This document shows, piece by piece, positions 37,161 through 48,900 of a DNA stretch of 64,000 nt. The stretch comes from Istiophorus platypterus. Lineage: Eukaryota; Chordata; Actinopteri; Istiophoriformes; Istiophoridae. The notes under the pieces are model-generated. The model was not told the origin of the DNA and did not search any database. It saw only the letters and a list, made by a program, of their open reading frames with translations. A program made the position numbers and the translations under genes. Each line of letters opens with the position of its first letter. Position 1 is the first letter of the stretch. The stretch lies in the NCBI GenBank assembly GCA_016859345.1, contig CM029129.1:12292946-12356945 (forward strand), given 5' to 3'.

Positions 37161-39318
37161 GGCTGGGCCAGTTCTGCATGGTCCACATTACGGGATCCAC
37201 ACTTGACCAGCCTTGCCAACCACTGAACTCAAGCCGGTCAGCCTTTTATCTCCTCTGTCAAGTCTTCTAGTGTTAAGACAATGTAGCTGATCCTAGAGCA
37301 GCAAATGAACAACAATGGACCTAATGGACAAAATGTGCTATGAGAACTTCATTCCTTACATACCAGATGTGCTGTCAATAGTGTGTGTTTTTTTCTTTCT
37401 TGACACCTTATTGTTTTGAAAAACTAATATGAAATTAATTTAAGCAAAGCATATACTGTTTTCATTTTAGGTATTGGTTTCTGTGATGCTATAATTTGTT
37501 AGTCATGACTGGAAACAATTTCTTTCTTATATAGAGAAGATGGCAGAGTCAATAGAACAAAAGAACATATGGGTGAGCAATCGCTCACTTAGGACAACAC
37601 TGTACACTATACAAAACTCATCACTTATTGAGGGGTTCACAAGTACCAGCAAGTGGGTAAGAATTACAGACTAAGATGAGAAACAGTTGTCAGCGCCAAA
37701 AGAAACAGCAGATGGACAACAGGTGTGGCTGAAACAGATCATCAGAATTTAAAAAAAAATATATTTAGTTAGTATAATAGTTTCCAGAGCCTAAAGATTT
37801 CTTGAAAATGTTTATGCTATCTGTATAACTCACAGTGAAACAATCCAAAGGCAGATTTAGGGGGAAATTTGTGGCGTAGAGGGGCTCTCTCCTGTCTCAC
37901 CTGCTGGCTATTGCACAAAATCAAATAAACAAATGCAATATAACCATTTAGTTTTTTGGGTTTTTTTTTTTTTTTTTAAATTGACATATTGATTTTTATT
38001 TATTTATTTATTTATTTTTTACAGAAAAGGGGAAAGTCTGGCATTTTTCCCCCCCGTACTGTGGAGTATTTGGCGTTTGGGAACGCAAGTTGAAATGAAA
38101 CCCAGATGTTAGAGAGAGGGGGGAGACGTGAGGGGGCTGCGGCAGCCCGGTGGCCTACTTTTTTAACCTAAATCTAGTTTAAATGGCTCTGCACAGGAAG
38201 GTTATGGTCGAGCTTCTCACAGTGGAAGTGTGAAGGTGGCTTGAGGAGGAAAGTAAAAAGTTGTGTGTGGTGTGTGTAGTGTGTGTGTGTGTGTGTGTGT
38301 GTGTTGGGAGGAGGAGGAGGAGGAGGAGGAGGAGGAGGAGGAGGTGGTGTCAGCCGAGCGTTTTTCTACCGGAGTCCAGGAAGTCCGAAACCGCTACGTT
38401 TGCAGAAAACGATGAAGATTATTGGATGGACAGGAAAGAAAGCGAGCCCGTTAACCTTTGAACCGTCTTCCTTCGCCTTCCCGAGAAGTCACAAGACAAA
38501 CCCTCGGATGGTGTCACGACTGACGGGCCCGACGGTGAGCGGGCGGTGCGGGTCTGCCGAGCGTTTCTCCGCGGGGGTCTCATTCGGTGTTCGCGGGTGA
38601 AGGGGACTCTCGTCCCGGGGAGAGGAGCGGGCTGAGGTAAAAGTGGGAGCGGATGAGCGGAGGAGCGGGAGGTTTGTGTTTCTAGCTTCTCCTTGCTCGT
38701 CGTTGGACTTTTTTTTTTTCTTTATTCTTTCTTTTCTTTCTTTTCTTTTCTTCTTTTTTTTCTCTCTCTCGCTAGAAGTTAGAGCGGACACTTCACTTTC
38801 TTGTGCCCCTTTTCTTGCTAGCAGATCTCGGGTACATGGCTAATCAAAACACCGGGCATCGTGCAATTAGCTTCAGGAAGCACAAGCTCCTTGAGATTTG
38901 ATAATAAAACCGTGCGCGTCTTTGATTTTAAACAGCGACGGTGTGTGTGTGTTAGACACTGATGCCAATAGATACAGTGTGTTAGGACAGTCTTTTTTTT
39001 TATTTCTGGGGAGTTTTAATCTTCTCACACTTTGAAACGCACAGAGACAACACGTTCAGAGCAAAGCCAGAAGGAGGACACACGCATCATGTCCACTGTC
39101 CATTTCAGTCCAGGGTCGGATTCAGGTGTAAATGGGTGAGGAACACAATTCATCTCTGAGTGAATGTTCACAGCAACATTTAATGATTGAACCGTAGCTC
39201 TATGCGTGATTGTATTAGGTGTTGTTGTTTCTGTTATGTTTTGTTTTGATTTGATTTGTTTTGCTGAGATGTTTTTCTTGTCTATCTTATCTACTTGCTT
39301 ATTAGTAATGTCGCAAAG
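37161..39318. other. Divergent spacer between fgl1 and tpte, with tpte upstream region
   Basis: The spacer contains A/T homopolymer and ATTT runs (37950-38020), a compound GT/GGA microsatellite (listed separately) and a moderately CpG-rich block (about 38350-38640). That block likely holds the tpte promoter and a 5' UTR exon; a donor GAG|GTAAAA at 38636/38637 is a candidate. A C/T-rich run follows (38709-38770). No coding exon of fgl1 or tpte is visible here. Confidence 0.55.
38279..38344 (+). repeat. Compound (GT)n(GGA)n microsatellite
   Basis: A GT run (38279-38304) passes directly into about thirteen GGA triplets (38306-38344). It lies just upstream of the CpG-rich block before tpte. GGA repeats can form G-quadruplexes and the GT run can adopt Z-DNA, so an effect on the promoter is possible but not shown. 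Confidence 0.9.
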
Positions 39319-42300
39319 ATGGAGGATGCTAGAGTGGAGATTGATGATGGAAAGGAGGATATTGTGGTGCCAGACACTATGTACCAGTAAGTTTATACAT
39401 CTAGGACTGCAGACAGATTTGTATAAAACCCCTTTATTCAGAAGCACATTTATCTGCACTGACAACTATCAACCCTTTTCCCTCCTTTGCAGCAATGTCA
39501 GGAAGAGGATCGCACCTTTTGTTATGTCCTTTGGATTTCGGTGAGTGTGTCTCACTGTCTTTTGGACACATGTTGGGTAACGTAGAGGGATACGTGCTTG
39601 TGATGGTTCTTTCTTTCCCTGGTGGTGTTTGGTGATGATTATCATGCTGATGATGCTGTCTGTCTTCTCCTCTAGTATATTTGGAGTAATACTGATCGTA
39701 GTGGACATTGTGATGGTGATTGTGGACCTTTCCCTGCCAGAAACTAAAAGAGCAGCTGGAAATGTCTTAGAGGCCGTGTCCCTCGTCATCTCCTTCTTCT
39801 TCCTCATTGACGTTCTCCTGCGGGTCTATGTGGAAGGGTGAGTCAATAAAGGAAGTGCTTACAAGTGGTAGTGCAGGTAGTTTAACCTCTTGTTTTTTTA
39901 ATGTGTTCATGATAGTCATAAACCTGTCATGATTGAAGCCATGAATTATTTTTGTGATCTCAGCAACTCCTCCCCAATTCTGTATGAAATTTGTTTTTAT
40001 TACACGTTTGGGGTGTTTAGTGTAAACACTTGTGCATTCTAGCGCTTTCTTTATATTCCCTACCATCTTGCAATGAATCTCACCTTTGTATAGGTCATGT
40101 TAATTATTTGCTGGAACTGTGTTAGCAGGGGTTTAATTCATACCCTAGTTTGTGGTGTTGTTATATCTGATTGCAGCATATTGTAAACTATACTGCTTTC
40201 ATGCTATAAGCACATGCTTGTGAATCTGACAACATGAAATGTGATGCAAACATTCCCTAAGTCCTGCGTCAGCAGAAATCCAGTGCGATTAACCGTTAAA
40301 CAGGAAGGCATGAAGAGGAAGCCAAGCAGGAAATGAATGACATGTATTTGGCTGATCCTTGGGAAACATATTGGCTAAGAGTACTATCACAGTGTCACTG
40401 GATATACCCAGTCCATTGTCAAACCACATTGTACAGTTAAGTGTCTCACTCCACCTTTTAGGATCAAAGTGTACTTCAGCTCCAAGCTGAACATCATGGA
40501 TGCCTGCATTGTGGTAGTCACCCTATTGGTCACCATGATCTACACCTTCACTGATCTGTCAGGCACCAGCCTGATCCCCAGGTACCTGCTTTCCTCTGCA
40601 TTCTCAGCTAACGCACATGAAATCTTGCTAGACATTGCTTATAAACTTATATTAGACACTTGACTCCTAAATAGTGGATAAAGATCAGTTGTCAGGATGA
40701 TTTGAATTTGTGTCTAAAATTATTAGGTTTAGTTCTGTTTAGTTCTGCTTGATTGGCATCTCCCTCACTCTCCTGTTAGGCTGGTACAATTTAGACCTCT
40801 GTCATTCTTATTATTCCATAATATAGTGATATCCCATAAATCCAAGCACAGCTCAGTCTAGCTTCTGTCTGACTATAGATCTAATCAGTCAGAAGGATTG
40901 AAACCAACTGTGAAAAAAGCCTAGATGGAGAATCCTGCTGGGCCCTTTAAATACTACAAAACAATTTACTTCTTTATGGCAGATCTGTTTACTGTAAATT
41001 TGTTGCAAGGGGCTAGGCAATATTAATGTCTTGCTATAGTGGATTCTATAATTTGATAACGACAGTTTGATACACATGCTAACTTTTTGAAAGTTTTAAT
41101 AGTAATCTGACCAGAAATGTAAGAATTATTCCTTTAAAAAAAATCTATTTTAATTTAACCTTCGACTTAATAAACATCAGTGCAGCAAACTTAAAAAAAT
41201 GAAGCATTTTGCATTGATAAGCCATATTGACAATATACTGATAAATAAAAATACTGATCAGTAATGTAATATGGATTTCAACTATTCTGCCTAACCCTGC
41301 CATCACCCTGCAGCATGTAGAGTGCCACTGACCATATTTCTATAACTTAATTTTTAAGAAATACCATAATAATAATGTAGAGCTCATTACACTCAATACC
41401 ATAGAGAGATTAACACTTGTTTAATGAGTAGAATGAGTATATATGTTTTTTCATTCTTTTTTCATCAGGGTGTTGACATTTCTTCGTCCCCTGAGGATAT
41501 TAATCCTGGTGAGGGTTTTCAGACTGGCAGCTCAGAAGAAAGAGCTGGAGAAGGTCACCAGGAGGATGGTAAGGTCACACCATGGAGGCACAGAAAACAG
41601 TGAATATTTGATGTAGGAAGGTCCATTGGAGTCTTCTGGAGAGTTGCAGCTGTGTGGGATGCGGGTTGTCCACTACTTCCTGATTCTTAACTTGTTGTTT
41701 TTCTCAGATTTCTGAGAACAAGCGACGTTATCAGAAGGACGGATTTGACCTTGATCTTACCTATGTCACAGGTAGGTGCTACATGCTGTATAAAACAGAA
41801 AATACATCTAAAAGATATCACTAAAAATAACACACTTTAAGATGTGAACCCTTTAAGATGTGCATCTTTACCCAACTCTCTAGACCGTGTCATCGCCATG
41901 TCTTTCCCCTCCTCTGGGAAGCAGTCCTTCTACAGGAATCCAATTGCCGTAAGTATGGCCAGACTTGGGTTCTTATCTGTCTCAAAATGCCCAAGTTCAC
42001 CTTCCTAACTCTTTAGATATAATTAAATGTACTAATATCAAAATAAATTCAATCATATGCATCTCTGTCTGTGCAGGAGGTGGCCAGGTTCCTGGACACT
42101 AAACATGAAAGCAAATATAAAATTTACAACCTGTGCAGTAAGTTTGCACCTCTTCTCATCGAATGTACAGTCTTACCGCTCAGTAGAACTACAAAAACTA
42201 TGTAATCCTCATTTTTTGTTTCCAGGCGAGAAAGGTTACGACCCGCAGTTCTTCCACTACAGAGTTGAGCGGGTGTTCATTGATGACCACAACGTCCCCT

Positions 42301-44421
42301 CTTTAGAGTGAGTAACATTTTCCTCTGTGTCATTTTTGTTTTACCACTCCCTTTTGCTTCTAAATACTTAATATTGCAGCGCTTAAGACCACATCCTCAC
42401 CCCATTTGCACAGTCGTTCTAGGCCAATGCACTGACAGCAAACATTTCTATGAAGTATAATGAAGACATACAGAAACCCAATGTATGACAGACAAGTAAT
42501 ACTTTTACAGTATTATGTCATCTATCCTCAGTATCTCTATCACCATGTGTTGTTCTGTCTGTCTCAGGGACATGTTGAAATACACAGCAAATGTGAGGGA
42601 GTGGATGTCTGCTGATCCCAAAAACATCATTGCAATTCACTGTAAAGGAGGGAAAGGTGATGTCAAATATCCCAACATGTTTCATTATCATTTAGACAAT
42701 TATTTAAGTTGAACACAGAAACTATTTAGTGTAGTGCTATTGAAAGTGTAGAAGTTTGTCTCTTAACGTACCCTGTACTGGCTAGCTGAACACCATACCT
42801 AATGTGATCATGACTGGGTTCTCTTTGACAGGACGCACAGGTACGATGGTGTGTACTTGGCTTATTGACAGTGATCAGTTTGAGAGTGCACAGGTACATC
42901 TCTTTGAGACTTGTTCAGACAAAGGTTAATGAATTAGAAACTACAGGCTACTTTCTTACATCAATTTCTGTTTGTCCTCCAGGACAGTCTGGAATATTTT
43001 GGTGAGAGAAGGACAGACAAGAGCCGGAGCTCCAAGTTTCAGGGAGTGGAGACTCCTTCCCAGGTAAGAACAAGCCCTTTGGGGACCACACTTACAAAGA
43101 TTCTATTGTAATAAAGTCTTTTGTTTAGAAATTTTGGCGTTAAAGCACTACACTCCACTGTGTAGTGCTTTAACACCACTGTATAGAATTTTAATATTTC
43201 TAACTGGCACCTCCCTGTGGTAGTATTGAAAAATGAACTGTGGCAGAGAGGAGGAGTGAAAGCCACACAGAGAGGACAAATGTTCAACAACAGGTCTTGT
43301 TTTTCTAGACCTACATTTATGCCATCAGAATAACATAGGATTGACACGAGCTGAAATTTTTTTTTAATTAATGATACTGTTATTGCCCATGCCTTTTTCT
43401 TTGGCATCTTTTTATTTTAATAATAATGTGAAAAAGAGGATTGTAAGCCAGTGTTAGTTTTACTATATTATGTGTTATCACCTAGCAGTATCATAGAATG
43501 CAATTCCCTCCAAACCCTTAGAATAATGGATGAAGATATTTTATCTATGTTGTGTCTGTGTGGTCCACAGAGCCGGTACGTTGGGTACTATGAGATCATG
43601 AAAACCAAGTTCAACAGACAGCTGCCTCCACCTAAAAGCCTCAGGATCAAAAGCATCTGCATCCACTCCATAGCAGGTAAAACCCAGCACACCAGCAGGG
43701 CACGCAAGTACATAGCTTCATCCTTTAAATTTGTCTTTGTGCCTGTGTTAATGTCTGCTGTATCTGCTCTTACCCAGGTGTGGGTAAAGGTGATGGCAGT
43801 GATCTTAAGGTGAAGATAATTGTGAAGAAAGAGCTGGTTTTTCAATGTGTGTGCGCCAAACAGGAGAACTGCACAGTAAGAATCCCACACTTGACACATA
43901 TTCTCATCTCATTTGTTGATTGGGTGGATCCATGCATTTCTTGTGTTTTGTAGGTATTTCCTGATGTGGGCAGTAATGCAGCAGTCATCAGCCTGCAGAA
44001 TTGGCCTGTGGTTGAAGGCGATGTGAAGGTCATGTTTGAATCAAGTGCTGTCAGTACTTCCTTTTACACCTTTAAACACATCTAAGTGAAGCCCATGTTT
44101 TACCCTGATTGTCTTATCAGTTTCAGTTTCTTTTGTTTTTATCATTCCATTTAGGGTCTTCCAAAAGGATATGAAGATGTTCCTTTCTACTTCTGGTTCA
44201 ATACCTCCTTCATAGAGGATAACAAGTATGTTTCTGTTGCTTTGGGGCAATTCTTTCCGTTGCTCTTGAATAAGTTTAAGTTTCTGACTCTGAACTCTGT
44301 CTTCTCTCTTCACAGGCTGTTTCTACCCAGGGAGGAACTTGACAACCCACACAAACCCAAGACCTGGGACCTCTACAAGGAGGACTTTGGTGTCACTATG
44401 TTCTTCTCAGAACAACAATAA
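39319..44421 (+). CDS. tpte: Voltage-sensing phosphoinositide phosphatase (TPTE/VSP)
   Basis: Seventeen exons: 39319-39386, 39493-39540, 39676-39837, 40462-40581, 41469-41568, 41708-41771, 41884-41948, 42077-42137, 42226-42307, 42568-42656, 42832-42893, 42983-43063, 43571-43676, 43778-43875, 43954-44049, 44155-44225, 44316-44421; 492 aa. A TGA in frame at 39265 supports the start. Four transmembrane segments (about 30-152) form a voltage sensor. S4 carries Arg at 133, 139, 142, 148 and 151, with Ile at the intervening position 145. The basic linker (ENKRRYQKDG) precedes a PTEN-like domain with the catalytic loop HCKGGKGRTG (Cys282, Arg288) and a C2 domain ending FFSEQQ. Voltage changes switch its activity on phosphoinositides such as PI(4,5)P2 at the plasma membrane; expression is typically testis or epithelial. 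All key motifs look intact. Confidence 0.95.
43139..43174 (+). repeat. Perfect 15-bp inverted repeat in a tpte intron
   Basis: Arm 43139-43153 is exactly complementary to 43160-43174 with a 6-nt loop. After one mismatch, two more G-C pairs extend the stem (43136-43137 with 43176-43177). It lies 75 nt into the intron after exon 12 of tpte. It could be a relic of a palindromic mobile element or a structured RNA element. Confidence 0.7.
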
Positions 44422-45939
44422 AAGCCCTTTCAAAAGATGAAGAGGAGAAATTAGCTTGTTACAGCTGTGCATTTCATGATGAATGGTGTGCAAAAACTGG
44501 TAGATCTAACACTAACTCAAGAAATGAATAAGAGCATAATGTCAAAATTGAAGAGGTGTAAAATTATTTAGGTTCAAATGTTGTTATGATCAGTTGCAGT
44601 AGGGACCTCCACCAAGTCAAATCATGTAGACTGCAGTGTTATTTCAATGAGTTGTGGCTCTTAAACAAAAATGTATCATAAGGGATATGTGAGGAAGTAC
44701 AATCAAATATCTAGTAATGTCTCAGTTGATTGGTTGATATCTGTATGTGTGGTGACTCTTGGGTGTCCTAAAACACTGAAAAGTCTGAAAAAGAATCATT
44801 TGCACCTGATGAAATTAAAATACTTACTTCTTATTACAATGAGAAGCAACTAAAAGTGCATGCCGCTTTTACTTTTGGGAGAAAAAAAACTACCAATGTA
44901 CTTCTACAGAATAAACAACTTTTTAATCAATCTTTTTCCCCTCTCAGAAAACAAATTGGTATCAGCATCAGATTTCATCTTTTATTCATACTTTATACAA
45001 TCTCTTATAAATTATTGCTCGTTTTACAGGTTGCATTTCTTGTAATGCTTTTTTTTACACCACAGGTCAAATTGATCTCAATCTGAGAATTTTCTTATGC
45101 ATGTCACACCTAGGGTCTATCGATTGTACCTAGAAGTTAACTAGCCCAAAAAAGAATTAAAGTGCAGACAGAAGTCAACCTTGGTGAGAAATACTGATCT
45201 TCATTTAGGTTTAAAGGCTTTGCTGAACCATGTGGTGCTGCAAATTAAGGAAGATACTTACTAACTGACCTAAATCTCTACAATTTTGCCGACTGGCATT
45301 AACATGGCCTTTGTTTCAATTATAAAGCAAACTTTCCACTATGTCCCAATTTACAAGAAATCCTTTCAAGAAGTTTCTTTGGAATTATATGAGACCCATC
45401 CTCCTAATAATCCTCAAGGATATTAACACTGAAAATAATTTTGATGCTGTATCACAGCAGTTTTTAAGCATCTTTAAATTTAAGATTGTTGTTATGGAGG
45501 GATATGTTCAAAATTATTTTCCCTGACAAAAGGCACCCAGTACAGTAGGACGGCCAAAATCATGTCAACTTTGAACAAACTATTTAACCCTGAAATTCTG
45601 CATTTTAAGTGAACTGATCATCAATCCAGACACTTTCCTGCAGTCTTAACTGGCACTTCAAAACAGCAACGGAGAAGCCCAAGCCCTGTTGCCAAACAAT
45701 CAGTTAAAAGTCTTTGTAAAAACATTACTGACAACACAAGGCATAACTGAAAACTTCCTACACTCACTGTCAGGTTTATAAAATCTACGTGAACTGTTGC
45801 AGTAATGACTGGCTTTGTTAACGAACAAGTACCACAATACCTATTGACCCACCAGCAACAGGAAAATTTTTGGCTCTATTTCATATTTGGTCCTATTGCT
45901 TTTTTCCCTACCCAGCCACTCAGTCCAAACTTTCGCAGA
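44422..45939. other. Convergent 3' UTRs of tpte and smpd1
   Basis: Between the facing stops of tpte (plus) and smpd1 (minus). An AATAAA at 44910-44915 is a candidate tpte polyadenylation signal about 490 nt past its stop; an earlier AATAAA overlaps the stop codon itself (44417-44422). No coding exon is recognised; the open frames of about 60-90 codons are chance. Confidence 0.6.
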
Positions 45940-48900
45940 TCAGCAAAGAGTTTTTCTGGCAGCCCGGGCCAACTTTCCTCCAAAACCATTGAGGAGATCA
46001 CACTGCTCCAGTTGATTATAGTGCCCGCTTTGCAGAAAGCAAAGCACTGTGGTTTTGCACGTCTCCTTGCAGGGCTCCGACACATGTCCTTTATATCTGA
46101 AGTACCAGAATTTTTGGAAGAGTCGGTCATCCTTGATAAAGGTCTGTATCAGCCTATTGTAATCAGAAGGGAACAGACTGGAAAGACCATAGGCCTCAGT
46201 GGCACGGTAAAGCAGTGTCCATTTGGGGCTAGGATCTGGGCTGAGGGGTATCCCTGGCTTGTGGTTTGCCTCTGTGAGGTTGAGAATGTAGGTTTCATGG
46301 TCAAGCACCAGCCGAGAGCTGCCTTTGTAGTCCCCATCAACATAGTAGACACGGTATCCTGGAAAGAGAAAAACACATTTTTTTTTAGCTTTGTTGTTTG
46401 TTCCGTCTGAAATGTTAGATCACTTGACTAGTTTATGAACTCACCTGGGTTTAGATTAATATAAGTAGTGACACTGGGAGCGATGAATGCCACTCCCACT
46501 GGGCGGGTCATGGTTGAGCCATCATAAAACATATGGAACTCATCCAGATGCGTATGTCCAAAAAACTGTCCAGTAATTGTACTTTCATATCTGGGGGAAA
46601 AAAAAATAAAAAAATCAAGAAATACAAAAAACATTTCAACCCATTTTATCTCTCTTCTGATGGGTTGTATGCATTCGGTGTGTCGCATCAGCTTTAACTA
46701 CAGTAGGAGTCTGACCCTTAAATTTAAGAAAAAAAAAGAAAAAAGAAAAGAAGAACTTGCCGAGTTTTTTTTTTGTTTCTTTGTTTTCTAACTAAAGCAG
46801 GCACTGACTCACGCAACCATTTAAAAAAAAAAAAAAAAAAACAAGACGGGTAGTGAAACAAGCATTTCTGTTAATAAGTCGGCCATTTTTATTTATCTGC
46901 ACATCTGCTAATTATCCCAAGAGTTCCAGATTACAGATCATCTAGACTGATTAGTATGTCATGGTATTACACTTAAGGCCGATGGTAGCTGCAAGAAACA
47001 AGTAACAATTATTTACAAGGGGGAGATGTGTGTTCCTCATTACATTCTGTGGTCTGAAACACTGACAGTTACATTGTACATTTACAAATAAACAACTGTT
47101 CAGTTTAGTTACCTGTTGACAATGTTATGGTAGTTCCAGCCCCAGCTGCCAAGACACAGGCCAGGTGGGATGTGACCAATAATATGTACCTAAAGAAAGA
47201 AGGAAATGTGGAGGGGGATTATGGTATTACTTTAACACACACACACACGCACACACACACGCGCACACATTTTTTTTCTCACTTTCCAGATCTAGCATGA
47301 ATGTGGCTAATGTGAGAACCTCGTTTAAAAGTTCACTGAGTGTTGTTTCAGTTTGAAAGTGTTAAGTGACCAAAGTACTCCAAAGTCCTCTTTTCAGTTG
47401 TTAATGTTACATCCTCCAATACTCAGCTTTTTTTTCATGGCATCTTCTGTTTTTGCTGCTCTACTCACCTTCTCTCCCTTGTCCTCACTGGCCTGGAGTG
47501 TATGGACTAGCCACTGTAACTGGTTCCCAGGGTCAGTGGAATTCACCATCAGCCAGAAGTTTTCATGAGCACAAAAGTTCATGTTGAGAGAGACCACTCT
47601 TAAACCAGGTTGAATCTTCACAGTGTAGAATCCTCCATATCTGAAATTAAAGCCACAGATATAGTTGACTTAACCATTTGACAGAATTTTTCCTGATCAG
47701 AAAGTCAGAACCACCTCTGAGGGCACTTAATAAAAATCCAACCCCTTTGCACAGGGAACAATTTTCTGAGAGATTTGACCACTTCTGCTTGCTAACAGTG
47801 GAATGTGAGCTACAGCTGAAGTGAAACTGCATGAACCAACATCTGACATAAACACCGTTCCTACTTAATGATCTAAAACAAACCCTTTGCTTGACGTCCA
47901 CTTTTATTTAGGTCTTAACTATCGGGTGGGCCAGACTTGCTCATCGATGTCAACACACAAAATATTACATTTTGATAAAATAAAAACATGACTATCAAGA
48001 ACCTTAAAGTCTTCAAAGCCTCTTCTGGTAACCATGCTGACCATTCCTCTGCCATTGTATTGTAAAGCCAGGAGGAGGACCTGTTGCCATGAATGAAGGG
48101 TGGTGGGAAGCTATTCACAGGCGTACTCTCATGGTTCCCTACAGCAGGGTAAACTGTCACATTAGGTCCTAGGTGTCTGCACGGAAGATAGAAGGAGGAG
48201 GCAAGAGTCAGTAGCTGTTTGTTTCAGTTTAAAGTGGCATATGAAAAACAGTTGATCAAAGCAGCAGCAAAAATAGCCTGAATGCTATCAACAGTCTGTA
48301 AGTCAGATTACACAATTAACTTGAATCAGAGCAAATGCATTACCAAGAAAGTCTGACAACACAATCTTTCATCAAGTATTCTATTAAATACTATTCTGAC
48401 AGCAAAGTGGTTGCTGGTATTTTATGTTTAAAAGGAGATATTGTGTTTCTCTTATGTAAAAAAAAAACAAAAAACTCAGTTGATCTAAAAGGAAATTTAC
48501 TTGTGGATGAGCCTGGAGATAACTGTAAGCTCTGACAGCTGTTGTTTCCTGGTCTGAGACCAAATATTGTGTGCTGGTATATCTCCGGTCCAGTAGACCC
48601 AGTCCCACGGTCCGGCTTTGGCAGCGTTTTCCAGGAGGTTCTCCACTGTACGTAGAGGCAGGTCACACTTACTGTAGGTTCCCCAGTGCCCAGCCTCTCT
48701 CCGCCTCCAGCTGGGAGAGCCTGAGTCTTTGCGACAACACAGAGGGTACTTGCAGTCTGCGGCGCTGCCAGCTTCATACTCCTGTCAGTGGAGATTTTTT
48801 TTTTTTTTTTTTTAAAAGCAGGACTTGATCCAAAAAAAGTCAGGTGACCAAAAGCAAGCTACCTTTTTCAGCTTAGTCATTTACAGATTTCCTGGCAAAA

